Shown: piece by piece, positions 25,909 through 34,456 of the stretch
Layout of the letters: each line of letters starts with the position of its first letter
Numbering within the stretch: the stretch's first letter is position 1
NCBI GenBank assembly: GCA_964585545.1
Contig: CAZPDT010000005.1
Coordinates: 1-64,000, forward strand
DNA from: Brumimicrobium sp964585545
GTDB taxonomy: Bacteria > Bacteroidota > Bacteroidia > Flavobacteriales_D > Crocinitomicaceae
DNA length: 64,000 nt
Direction of reading: 5' to 3'
Position numbers and translations under genes: made by a program
The notes under the pieces: model-generated
Database searches by the model: none
Seen by the model: the letters and a program-made list of their open reading frames with translations, nothing else
Told to the model about the DNA's origin: nothing

Positions 25909-26655
25909 ATGAAGTTGTTTGTACCCATAATGATTGTTTTACTTTCGGTAAATTGTGTTGTGGCACAATCCTGGAAAGACTCATTGTATGCTGGGAAGCA
26001 GCATTATAAGGAGGGTAATTATGAACGGGCATATCAAACCTTACTAGAGGCCCAAAAATTAGCTCCAGACCATGTGAATTTATCTCGTGATATCGGGAAT
26101 GCAGCCTATCGAAAGGGAGATTATAAAACGGCAGAAAAGGCTTTTCAATCTGCAGTTTCAAATGAAAGCAATAAGAAAGTACAGTCTCAACAATGGCATA
26201 ATGTAGGCAACAGCCAGATGAAAGAAAAAAATTATGAATCAGCCATTCAAAGCTATAAAAAAGCATTATATATAAATCCCAATGATGATAAAACAAGGTA
26301 TAATCTTGCAGAGGCCAAAAGGAGGCTAAAGCAACAAAAGCAGAATCAGAGTCAGAACCAAGATCAAAAACAGAATCAGAAGGAGAATCAAAACCAACAG
26401 AAGAACAATCAAAAATCAGTTAAGTCTGACGATAACAAACAAGATAAAAGCAATAAAAAAGAAGAGAACAATCAACAGCAATCAGGAGGAGAAAACAAGC
26501 AATCGGACCAACAACCAAAGGGAAAACTGTCGGACAGAAAGACAGACAGGATGTTGGAGGACTTATTAAAGGAGGAAATGCAAACAAAAAGAAAGGTAAA
26601 TGGAGTGAAGTCGCAAACCAATCAAGAACATTCTAAATCTGGAAAAAGATGGTAA
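25909..26655 (+). CDS. batC: BatC, TPR protein with Gln/Asn/Lys-rich tail
   Basis: 248 residues. Signal peptide (about 1-20, VVAQS), three TPR units (about 25-135; e.g. WHNVGNSQMKEKNYESAIQSYKKALYINP), then ~75 residues made almost only of Gln, Asn, Lys, Ser and Asp, predicted disordered. BatC in other Bacteroidota has the same layout. The tail ends in a short conserved-looking stretch (SDRKTDRMLEDLLKEEMQTKRKV). It overlaps batD by seven bases. Confidence 0.9.
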   Translation: MKLFVPIMIVLLSVNCVVAQSWKDSLYAGKQHYKEGNYERAYQTLLEAQKLAPDHVNLSRDIGNAAYRKGDYKTAEKAFQSAVSNESNKKVQSQQWHNVGNSQMKEKNYESAIQSYKKALYINPNDDKTRYNLAEAKRRLKQQKQNQSQNQDQKQNQKENQNQQKNNQKSVKSDDNKQDKSNKKEENNQQQSGGENKQSDQQPKGKLSDRKTDRMLEDLLKEEMQTKRKVNGVKSQTNQEHSKSGKRW

Positions 26656-28367
26656 GGAATGTGGGTCTATATCTTGTGTTTTTAGGTCTGTCTATTGTTC
26701 TTTTTGGCCAGGATGAATTTATAGAATTAAAAATTGAGCCGCAAACAGTTGAAGTAGGACAACCTTTTAGTATTACCGTTAAAACCAATGTTAATGGAAA
26801 TATTGAATTGAATTTGCCTGATGAGTTTACACAGTCTGGAGCCAGACAATCGGGGATGTCGTCTTCAATTAAAATTGTGCATGGGAAACGAAAGGCCGTT
26901 CGATTTAGTTTTCAGTCTTTTTCTGGAAGTATAGGTCAAAAAGGAAAGTATTTGTTTGGTCCGGCTAAAGTTGTTTCCAGTACAGGAGAACAATACAAAT
27001 CCAAATCATATACGATTAAAATTATTCAACCGCGTAATATGATCAGCGAAGACCCCAGCAAAAATTTGGATAAGTTAGTTTTTGGTATAATTGAGCAGTC
27101 TAAGAAGAAAATTTATGAAGGACAACCCATTGTTGTTTCTGGAAAAGTCTATTCCAAGGTAGATGTAATGCAGGTTGCTGATTATGCTCCGTTTACTTTT
27201 TCGGGGCCAGCAGACACTCGAAGTTTAGACCCTTCTAATCGTGTTTCTGTGAGCTATACGGTTGTCAATGGTAAAAAGCTCCAAACTTTTGATATTGGGA
27301 AGACATTAATCTTTCCCGAAAAAGTAGGTGTTTTTGAATTACAGCCTTTTAGAACTACAATAGTATACAATGATCCGAGGAAGTTCTTTCCCGACCAATT
27401 AAAGATTGTTTCGAACAGTTCAAAAGTTATAGTTAAACCCTTGCCCAATGGTATTCCTAAAAACTTCATTGATGGAGTTGGTCAATTTAAAATTTATGCA
27501 AACATCGATAAAACCCATATATTGCAAGGCAAAGTAGTTGAACTTCATGTTAAGATAAAGGGGCAGGGCAACCTCCAGAACATAAAAAAGCCGAAGATAA
27601 ATCTTCCTGCAAACCTTTCTTTTTATGGAGATCCAGAAGTAAGAGATACGATTTCATACTCTTCTTTAGGGGCTGAAGGCAGCAAGACATTTATCTATTA
27701 TATTCAAGTGAATCGTGCTGGAGACATTCAATTTGATCCCATTAAAATTGCTTATTTTAATCCAGTTGCAGAACAGTATGAAACTGCAGAATGTCGAATC
27801 AAAACTCTACATGTAAAGTCTAACGGTAAATCCATTCAAAACAATTCTCTTCCTCCACAAGAAGTCTCTCAAGAACCAACGATGCGTCCCTATGTTACTG
27901 AAAAAAAAGGAGACAATAAAGGATGGACAAACTTTTTTAGTGGTTGGGGAGGCACTTTAGTTATTTTATCCCCAATTATGCTTGGGGCAGTAATCGGTTT
28001 GGGATTTCGTATTAAGAAAGAAAAAGAAGAAAGCAATTGGGATAGAAACCAACGTATACAGTATAAATTAGGAGCGTTGGCAAAATTAGAAAATTTAGGA
28101 GAAAAAGAGCAAACAGAACAAGCCATTACTATTAGTAAAATATTAATTCGATTTTTAGCTACACAATTTAATGCTGGAACAGGAGAGATTACTCGCACTT
28201 TTTTAAAAGACAAGGTGCCCAATGCTATTTCTGAGGAGATATATTTAAAAACGATTGATGTTTTGAATGAATTGGACACCATTAAATATGGCGGGAGCAT
28301 TAATCAAAAAGCAAGGGTTCATCTAATTGATGAGGTAAAGGAAATCATTAATTCTTTTGAACAATGA
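26649..28367 (+). CDS. batD: BatD, oxygen-tolerance family protein
   Basis: 572 residues. Signal peptide (about 1-20, LFGQ), tandem BatD beta domains in the periplasm (about 20-410; FIELKIEPQTVEVGQPFSITV, KIYANIDKTHILQGKVVELHVKIKGQGNL), a membrane segment (about 433-453) and a cytoplasmic helical domain (about 465-572). Start ATG 26649 lies inside the end of batC and the stop overlaps batE by four bases. BatD is expected to be the large periplasmic part of the Bat complex. Confidence 0.92.
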   Translation: MVRNVGLYLVFLGLSIVLFGQDEFIELKIEPQTVEVGQPFSITVKTNVNGNIELNLPDEFTQSGARQSGMSSSIKIVHGKRKAVRFSFQSFSGSIGQKGKYLFGPAKVVSSTGEQYKSKSYTIKIIQPRNMISEDPSKNLDKLVFGIIEQSKKKIYEGQPIVVSGKVYSKVDVMQVADYAPFTFSGPADTRSLDPSNRVSVSYTVVNGKKLQTFDIGKTLIFPEKVGVFELQPFRTTIVYNDPRKFFPDQLKIVSNSSKVIVKPLPNGIPKNFIDGVGQFKIYANIDKTHILQGKVVELHVKIKGQGNLQNIKKPKINLPANLSFYGDPEVRDTISYSSLGAEGSKTFIYYIQVNRAGDIQFDPIKIAYFNPVAEQYETAECRIKTLHVKSNGKSIQNNSLPPQEVSQEPTMRPYVTEKKGDNKGWTNFFSGWGGTLVILSPIMLGAVIGLGFRIKKEKEESNWDRNQRIQYKLGALAKLENLGEKEQTEQAITISKILIRFLATQFNAGTGEITRTFLKDKVPNAISEEIYLKTIDVLNELDTIKYGGSINQKARVHLIDEVKEIINSFEQ

Positions 28368-29119
28368 GAAATGGTTTTTTCGTCATATTAATTTTTTGTT
28401 CTTTTGCGTTAGGAGGAAAATGCGCCACTACTTTATTTCAGAAGGGAGTAAAGGAATTAACACAAGGCAACCACCTTGAAGCACAGCAATATTTTTATGA
28501 AGACATTGCAAATGCGCCTTCTTTTTCAGGGTATTACAATCTTGGAATTGCAGCGGGTAAATTAGGAGATTGGCATAAAGCCAAGTGGGCTTTTGAGTCG
28601 GCATTAAAGTACAGTCCTTTAAATGAAAATGCTCAGTACAACGCTACATTTGCAACACGTAAATTGAATCAAAATGAAGTGTGGGAAAATCCTTATAGCG
28701 TGGGAGAAAAGGTGGTTGTTGGCTTTGGAAGTGTTGTTTGGGTTATACTCGTTGTTTTCTTTTCATTATGTATTGGATTGTTGGTTTATTTACTTATTCT
28801 TAAAAAAGAAAACAATACAAACGATATAAAACGAAGGTGGAGTCAAAGGTTAATTTTCCCTTTTGTTTTTCTTTTTATAATATCTGGAATTTGCGTGTAT
28901 TCAATAAACAATCATTTTAAGCAAGAGCGTTATGCGATTTTAAAAAGCAACAGTGCTAAATTTTATATTTCTCCCAATGGAATAGAAGTCAATAAAAACG
29001 TGGATTCTAGTTTGCGTTTTCAGATTGTAAAATACTCTAAAGATAGTACCTGGGTTCAATTAAAGTCTTTAAAACACGATATATTGTGGGTTAAGAATGA
29101 AAATGTTTACCGGTATTAA
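28364..29119 (+). CDS. batE: BatE, TPR membrane protein with SH3-like end
   Basis: 251 residues. Signal peptide (about 1-20), two TPR units (about 25-105), two membrane segments (about 123-146 and 160-178), and a small SH3-like C-terminus (about 195-251; FYISPNGIEVNKNVDSSLRFQIVKYSKDSTWVQL). The same order is seen in BatE of Bacteroides. Last gene of the eight-gene operon 20888-29119; the 84 bases after it contain TAATACA-ATGA-TGTATTA (29169-29186), a short perfect hairpin that may act in termination. Confidence 0.88.
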   Translation: MRNGFFVILIFCSFALGGKCATTLFQKGVKELTQGNHLEAQQYFYEDIANAPSFSGYYNLGIAAGKLGDWHKAKWAFESALKYSPLNENAQYNATFATRKLNQNEVWENPYSVGEKVVVGFGSVVWVILVVFFSLCIGLLVYLLILKKENNTNDIKRRWSQRLIFPFVFLFIISGICVYSINNHFKQERYAILKSNSAKFYISPNGIEVNKNVDSSLRFQIVKYSKDSTWVQLKSLKHDILWVKNENVYRY

Positions 29120-29203
29120 ATTGGTTTAATGATGCTCATGCAACCTTTCTACTAATATATCCGTCTACGTAATACAATGATGTATTAGTAAAATTTATTT
29201 ATT

Positions 29204-30508
29204 ATGCATAAACTACTGTTTATAATCGGGTTTTCTGCAATCACTTTTTATAGTAATGCACAGATTTTCTATTCCAATGGAGCAACAATACAAATTAACA
29301 ATGGAGCTGTTTTGTTTGCAAATGGCGGCGTGCTACTCTCAGGAGCAACTCAGTTAAATAACGAGGGAGAATTAACAACAACGATCAATTCAACACTTGC
29401 TCAACTGGGTGATTTTCAAATTAATACTACAGCGGTTGTTTCTGGGGATGGAATATACAACATTCAACAAAATTGGATCAATAATGGAACATTTAATGCT
29501 GGGGCAGGAGAGGTTGTTCTCTACGGAGACTTAGAGCAGTTAATTACCTCGAGCAATGGAACACCCACAACGTTTAATAATCTTACACTCACTGGAAATG
29601 GTGTTGGTCAAGACCGAAGAAAAACTTTATTGGATGTTGATGCTTCCACAGGAGTACAAGGTATACTTCAAATAAACGATAGAGAATTGTATACAGAGAA
29701 CAATAGTTTTACTGTACAAAACGAGGATCCCAATGCCGTGTTAAATTTAACAACATTTAATAATGAAGGATTTGTAAGCAGTATTGATAATGGATTTTTA
29801 ATCAGAAACACCAATCAGATGGATGCTTATATTTTTCCTGTTGGGTCAAGTGATGGAGTCCGCAGATATCGTCCTGTAGAAATTAGTCCAAACACGAACT
29901 TATCGCAAGTATATGCTGTTAGAATGAACAATTACTCAGCGATGGATGATGGTTATCAATTATCTCAACATGAATCTATAATTGATGAGGTTAATCCATT
30001 GTTCTATCATTCAATTGAGAATTTATTTGGAGATGTTCAGCCTGATTTGAAAATTTACTTTGTGCCGAGTAAAGACAAAGATTGGGGAAGCATAGCCAAT
30101 TGGCATAATGCTGACCAAGAATGGAAAGATATTGGAAACACTGATAAAAGTAACGGTAATAATTTTAGTGCCATTCTTAAAACAGACTGGAATGCAACTG
30201 ATAACAATGCTTATGTTCTTGTCAATACTTCTTTTCCTTTCAAAATTCCTAATGTCTTTACACCTAATAATGATGGAGAAAATGACCTTTATTTTGTTAC
30301 ATCTACTGGTTTAGAAGATTATAATTTATTGATTCTAAATCGATGGGGAAATGTTGTTTTTGAAACCAGTGACCCAGAAGAGGGTTGGGATGGAACGATT
30401 AATGGGAATCCTTGTTCTGAAGGCGTTTACTTTTATAAATTAACAGCAAAACAAAACAATAACGAAATAAAAAAGCACGGATTTTTGACTTTAGTCCGTA
30501 ATAAATAA
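29204..30508 (+). CDS. Secreted protein with T9SS type B (CHU_C/gliding) sorting domain
   Basis: 434 residues. Signal peptide (about 1-19, FYSNAQ). The middle is rich in Asn, Thr and Gly with short beta repeats (NGATIQINNGAVLFANGGVLLSG; IQQNWINNGTFNAGAGEVVLYG), as in beta-helix adhesins. The last ~90 residues are the gliding-motility-associated C-terminal domain: KIPNVFTPNNDGENDLYF, then LLILNRWGNVVFE and GVYFYKL. It is predicted to be exported and anchored at the cell surface by the T9SS. It is 16 bases upstream of the collagen-like gene and likely shares its transcript. Confidence 0.9.
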   Translation: MHKLLFIIGFSAITFYSNAQIFYSNGATIQINNGAVLFANGGVLLSGATQLNNEGELTTTINSTLAQLGDFQINTTAVVSGDGIYNIQQNWINNGTFNAGAGEVVLYGDLEQLITSSNGTPTTFNNLTLTGNGVGQDRRKTLLDVDASTGVQGILQINDRELYTENNSFTVQNEDPNAVLNLTTFNNEGFVSSIDNGFLIRNTNQMDAYIFPVGSSDGVRRYRPVEISPNTNLSQVYAVRMNNYSAMDDGYQLSQHESIIDEVNPLFYHSIENLFGDVQPDLKIYFVPSKDKDWGSIANWHNADQEWKDIGNTDKSNGNNFSAILKTDWNATDNNAYVLVNTSFPFKIPNVFTPNNDGENDLYFVTSTGLEDYNLLILNRWGNVVFETSDPEEGWDGTINGNPCSEGVYFYKLTAKQNNNEIKKHGFLTLVRNK

Positions 30509-30524
30509 TTAAATAATAATACCT

Positions 30525-31578
30525 ATGAAAGTTTTACGAAATATTATAAGTATAGTTTTTGTCGGATTGACAACTACATTTATATACGCCCAAGACAATG
30601 TGGGAATTGGAACAACAAATCCAGATCCAAGTGCAGTTTTAGAAATGAAGTCAAATGAAAAAGGGGTTTTAGTACCTCGAATGACGACGGCTCAAAGGAA
30701 TGCAATACCAGCACCAGCCGAGGGGCTTTTGGTCTACGATACTGACTTGGATTGCTTTGTATATTACGAAACGATAACGCCTTCTTGGCAAAGTCTATGT
30801 ACTGCTGGTCCACAAGGTCCCGCCGGTCCACAAGGTCCACAGGGTGATCCTGGTCCTGCTGGTCCACAAGGTCCCGCCGGCCCGCAAGGTCCACAGGGTG
30901 ATCCTGGTCCTGCTGGTCCACAAGGTCCCGCTGGCCCGCAAGGTCCACAGGGTGATCCTGGTCCTGCTGGTCCACAAGGTCCCGCCGGTCCACAAGGTCC
31001 ACAGGGTGATCCTGGTCCNNNNNNNNNNNNNNNNNNNNNNNNNNNNNNNNNNNNNNNNNNNNNNNNNNNNNNNNNNNNNNNNNNNNNNNNNNNNNNNNNN
31101 NNNNNNNNNNNNNNNNNNTGCTGGTCCACAAGGTCCACAAGGTGATCCTGGTCCAACAGCAGATGCCCATAGCGTTACACTATCTTCGGATATAAATATT
31201 ACAAGTTCTAGCTTTACGAATGTTCCGGGTATGGGAACAGTAACGTTTACTGCCACAAAATCTACGGCTTTAGTTATGTTTACTGCTTCAGGTCATGGAT
31301 ATACAAATTCAATGTCTTATGTTCAATTTAGAATTCTCAACAATGGTTCAAGTATTGGAGGAACAATGACAAATATCCAAAATTATGATGATGTTACAGG
31401 AACAACAACGACTTGGAGTTGTGCATTTAGTAAACTCTTAACGGGCTTGGTTGTTGGTAATTCCTATACGATACAAATTCAAGGGGCAGTTAACGGAATT
31501 TCAGGAACAAATACTGCAGTAATTAACCCAACAAGTTTACCTGATAATGAACATATTACAATATCAGTTCTTCAATAA
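30525..31578 (+). CDS. Collagen-like surface protein, interrupted by an assembly gap
   Basis: Signal peptide (about 1-23, FIYAQ), then a ~65-residue domain found at the N-terminus of many Bacteroidota tail-fibre or surface proteins (NVGIGTTNPDPSAVLEMKSNEKGVLVPRMT), a collagen-like Gly-x-y region in which Gly-Pro-Gln recurs, and a ~140-residue beta-rich C-terminus ending ITISVLQ. The N-terminal and C-terminal parts are in different frames relative to the 100-N run. Because that run is a placeholder of unknown true length, this is not evidence of a frameshift; I treat it as one gene. No sorting domain is seen; it is probably held at the surface by a trimeric stalk. Confidence 0.75.
30804..31018 (+). 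repeat. 54-base tandem repeat encoding collagen-like Gly-Pro-Gln units
   Basis: Four units start at 30804, 30858, 30912 and 30966, nearly identical apart from silent changes such as GCC/GCT and GGT/GGC. Each encodes 18 residues with Gly at every third place. The array continues into the gap and resumes at 31119. Confidence 0.95.
31019..31118. other. Assembly gap (100 N)
   Basis: Exactly 100 N inside the tandem array, a standard scaffold placeholder. The true repeat number is unknown. The reading frames on the two sides differ by one, so the true gap length is not a multiple of three plus 100. Confidence 0.98.
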
Positions 31579-31585
31579 ATTAACA

Positions 31586-31870
31586 ATGAATATGAAAAAT
31601 TTATTTATGTTTTTAATTTTTGTAGTGTCAACATCTTTTGTATTGGGTCAAAGCAATACATCAGACCAAAAGGGAGAACCGTTGCTAAAAAAGGCAGAGA
31701 ACACTTCGGATAAAGTTGAACAGAATAAACAAAGTGCACCAAAAGACAAACGTTCGGAATCAACTGAGTTTAATAATAAGGAGGGAAATAATAATACAGA
31801 CTCCTCAAGAGAACCTCAGTCAAGATTGGCAGCACCCAATAAGTTAGAAAAAACACCTATAAGACAATAG
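31586..31870 (+). CDS. Small secreted hydrophilic protein
   Basis: 94 residues from ATG 31586 (or 92 from 31592). A frame open from 31547 overlaps the collagen-like gene, but the signal peptide (MKNLFMFLIFVVSTSFVLGQ) fixes the later start, seven bases after the previous stop. The mature part is highly charged and disordered (Lys, Glu, Asn, Ser, Gln) with no motif. It follows the collagen-like gene closely and may be a co-expressed surface component. Family not recognised. Confidence 0.6.
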   Translation: MNMKNLFMFLIFVVSTSFVLGQSNTSDQKGEPLLKKAENTSDKVEQNKQSAPKDKRSESTEFNNKEGNNNTDSSREPQSRLAAPNKLEKTPIRQ

Positions 31871-32285
31871 GAAAGAGCAAAAAGAGAAGTCATCGAGAAT
31901 ATCTGAGTAGCTCTTGTTGGATGGAAATCTAAGGGGGTTTATTTAATGTATATAATTCATCTCCAAATTATATCCTTTTTCTTACTTATGTAATAACAAA
32001 ACAATTAAAGCTGTTCGGTGTCGTATTTCAAATCCCATTTTTAGGGGCTTAAATTTAATTCCTTACCTCGGGTTTACTTTGAATGATTTTCTTGCTAAAA
32101 GGTTCTTGCATGAAGCAATTACAACATTAACGTTTTTATCTAACACACCCTTCACACTAAATCCATTAATAAAGCGGATTGAGTTGTGAAAAGAACAGAT
32201 TTTTTCAATAAAGTTATTTTTACTTTATATGCTCAATTTTTTTTATAGACATTCATAAAAAGAAGAGAGGTATTTAACATAAAAC
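31871..32285. other. Intergenic stretch without a recognisable gene
   Basis: About 415 bases between the small secreted protein and the prp promoter. Only a ~55-codon minus-strand frame without ATG is seen (roughly 32063-32232). No hairpin with T-run, repeat or RNA gene was recognised. Confidence 0.5.
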
Positions 32286-32316
32286 TTGACCAATCATAGC
32301 TTTATTTGTATTTTTG
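32286..32316 (+). promoter_or_regulatory. Promoter of the prpB-prpC-prpD operon
   Basis: TTG (32286-32288), 20 bases, TATTTTTG (32309-32316): both elements match the Bacteroidota consensus. The ATG of prpB follows 34 bases later. Confidence 0.8.
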
Positions 32317-32350
32317 GGTCGATTGAAAATTTTGACTTGAAATAATAAAT

Positions 32351-33259
32351 ATGAATACAACAAAAAACATCAATTCTCCAGGTTATCGATTTCGTAAAGC
32401 CCTGGAGGAGGAGTCACCATTACAAATTGCCGGAGCAACAACCGCCAACCACGCACTTTTAGCAGAGCAATCAGGATTTAATGCGATTTATCTTTCTGGT
32501 GGTGGTGTTGCAGCAGGCTCCCTTGGTGTTCCTGATTTGGGTATTACAACACTCGAAGATGTATTGATCGATATTCGCCGTATTACCAATGTTACTGATG
32601 TACCTTTAATGGTGGATGTAGATACAGGATTTGGGCCTTCGGCCTTTAATGTTTCAAGAACAGTAAAATCATTGATTAAGGCAGGTGCAGCTGCACTTCA
32701 CATTGAAGATCAAGTAGGTGCAAAACGTTGTGGACACCGGCCAAATAAAGAAATTGTGAGTAAACAAGAGATGGTTGATCGTGTCCGATCAGCAGCCGAT
32801 GCTCGAACCGATGAAAATTTCGTAATTGGTGCACGAACAGATGCCTTTGCTACAGAGGGATTGGATAAAACGCTCGAACGAGCAGTGGCTTATAAAGAAG
32901 CTGGAGCAGATTTTATTTTTGCCGAAGCAGTTCCAGATTTAAGCTTTTACCAAAAGTTTGTTGATGCCACAGGGATTCCAGTTTTGGCCAATATCACTGA
33001 ATTTGGCAAAATAGACTTATATACAGTAGAGCAATTAAAAAATGCAGGAGTGGAATTGATATTGTATCCATTATCGGCCTTTCGTGCTGCGAATAAAGCC
33101 GCTAAGAATGTATATGAACACATTAGAAAAGAAGGCACTCAAAAAAATGTGATTGATACGATGCAAACTAGAGAAGAACTCTACGAGAGCATTGGCTATC
33201 ATGACTATGAACAAAAATTAGATAATCTTTTTAAACAAAACAAAAATGGCAGAGACTAA
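32351..33259 (+). CDS. prpB: Methylisocitrate lyase
   Basis: 302 residues, usual length. It splits 2-methylisocitrate into pyruvate and succinate, the last step of the methylcitrate cycle that burns propionyl-CoA. The active-site motif of the ICL/PEP-mutase family is present as KRCGHRPNKE, with DVDTGFG earlier (metal binding) and ARTDAFA later. First gene of the operon; its last 14 bases overlap the start of prpC. The order prpB-prpC-prpD supports the methylcitrate role over isocitrate lyase. Confidence 0.92.
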   Translation: MNTTKNINSPGYRFRKALEEESPLQIAGATTANHALLAEQSGFNAIYLSGGGVAAGSLGVPDLGITTLEDVLIDIRRITNVTDVPLMVDVDTGFGPSAFNVSRTVKSLIKAGAAALHIEDQVGAKRCGHRPNKEIVSKQEMVDRVRSAADARTDENFVIGARTDAFATEGLDKTLERAVAYKEAGADFIFAEAVPDLSFYQKFVDATGIPVLANITEFGKIDLYTVEQLKNAGVELILYPLSAFRAANKAAKNVYEHIRKEGTQKNVIDTMQTREELYESIGYHDYEQKLDNLFKQNKNGRD

Positions 33260-34397
33260 AGGAAAATTTAAACCTAAAAAAAGTGTCGCACTTTCTGGAG
33301 TTGCGGCGGGGAATACAGCATTGGCTAGTGTAGGTAAAAGCGGGAATGATTTACACTATCGAGGATATGATATTCTTGATTTGGCAAAAGGAGCACAATT
33401 TGAAGAGGTGGCTTACCTATTGATTTATGGAACACTCCCAACAAAGGCACAATTAAAAACATATAAAAGTAAACTTCGGGCATTGAGAGGTCTTCCTCAG
33501 GTGGTAAAGAACGTTTTAAAAGAGCTTCCATCTGCTGCTCATCCTATGGATGTTTTGCGAACTTATGTGTCAACACTAGGTGCAATTCAACCAGAAAAGG
33601 AAGATCACAATGTTCCAGGGGCAAGAGATATTGCCGATAAATTAATTGCTTCTTTTTCTTCTGCACTTTTATATTGGTACCATTACTCTAATAATGGAAA
33701 AGAAATAGAAGTTGAAACTGATGATGAGACAGTTGGTGGCCATTTTTTGCATCTTCTTCACGGGAGAAAGCCATCATCTTCTTGGGTTGAAGCCATGAAT
33801 ATTTCATTAAATCTATATGCCGAACATGAATTTAATGCTTCTACTTTTACCAGTCGTGTAATTGCGGGAACAGGTTCCGATATTTATGCCGCAATAACTG
33901 GAGCTATTGGAGCCTTACGAGGTCCTAAACACGGTGGCGCAAATGAGGTAGCTTTTGATATTCAGAGCCGTTATAACTCAGCGGATGAAGCAGAAAAGGA
34001 TATTAAAGAACGTTTGGCAAAGAAGGAAATTGTTATTGGTTTCGGACATCCTGTGTATACCATTTCTGATCCAAGAAACGTTGTGATTAAGGAAGTAGCC
34101 AAAAAACTCTCAAAGGAAGCCGGAGATATGTTGTTGTTTGATGTAGCAGAACGATTGGAAACAGTAATGTGGGACAATAAAAAAATGTTCCCAAATCTTG
34201 ATTGGTTTTCCGCTGTGTCTTACCATCAAATGGGCGTTCCAACACTCATGTTTACTCCACTTTTTGTGGTTTCTCGAGCAACGGGTTGGTGCGCACATGT
34301 TATCGAACAACGGCAAGATGGGAAAATTATTCGCCCAAGTGCCAATTATACTGGTCCTGAAAATAAAAAATTTGTGCCACTAGAGAAACGAAAATAA
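33246..34397 (+). CDS. prpC: 2-Methylcitrate synthase (citrate synthase family)
   Basis: 383 residues. It condenses propionyl-CoA with oxaloacetate. Citrate-synthase landmarks: LHYRGYDILDLA near the N-terminus, GPKHGGANEVAF (active-site His), GFGHPVYTISDPR, and IEQRQDGKIIRPSANYTGP at the C-terminus. The length fits the short type II enzymes to which methylcitrate synthases belong. Sequence alone does not separate it from citrate synthase; the place between prpB and prpD does. ATG 33246 lies within prpB. Confidence 0.9.
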   Translation: MAETKGKFKPKKSVALSGVAAGNTALASVGKSGNDLHYRGYDILDLAKGAQFEEVAYLLIYGTLPTKAQLKTYKSKLRALRGLPQVVKNVLKELPSAAHPMDVLRTYVSTLGAIQPEKEDHNVPGARDIADKLIASFSSALLYWYHYSNNGKEIEVETDDETVGGHFLHLLHGRKPSSSWVEAMNISLNLYAEHEFNASTFTSRVIAGTGSDIYAAITGAIGALRGPKHGGANEVAFDIQSRYNSADEAEKDIKERLAKKEIVIGFGHPVYTISDPRNVVIKEVAKKLSKEAGDMLLFDVAERLETVMWDNKKMFPNLDWFSAVSYHQMGVPTLMFTPLFVVSRATGWCAHVIEQRQDGKIIRPSANYTGPENKKFVPLEKRK

Positions 34398-34456
34398 ACG
34401 GTTTTTGAAAAGATTAAATACAAATAATTATTAATAAAGAATTAAATTTTAAAAAA

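Noticed and set aside
30804..31018. Regular array that could be mistaken for CRISPR
   Set aside because: Units are contiguous 54-base copies with no spacers, in frame inside a secreted protein gene.
30764..31256. Several minus- and plus-strand frames across the collagen repeat
   Set aside because: They are by-products of the 54-base repeat, whose periodicity keeps all frames open; only the frame with signal peptide and Gly-x-y units is real.
32063..32232. Minus-strand open stretch of ~55 codons before the prp promoter
   Set aside because: No start codon and no recognisable family; expected by chance in AT-rich DNA.
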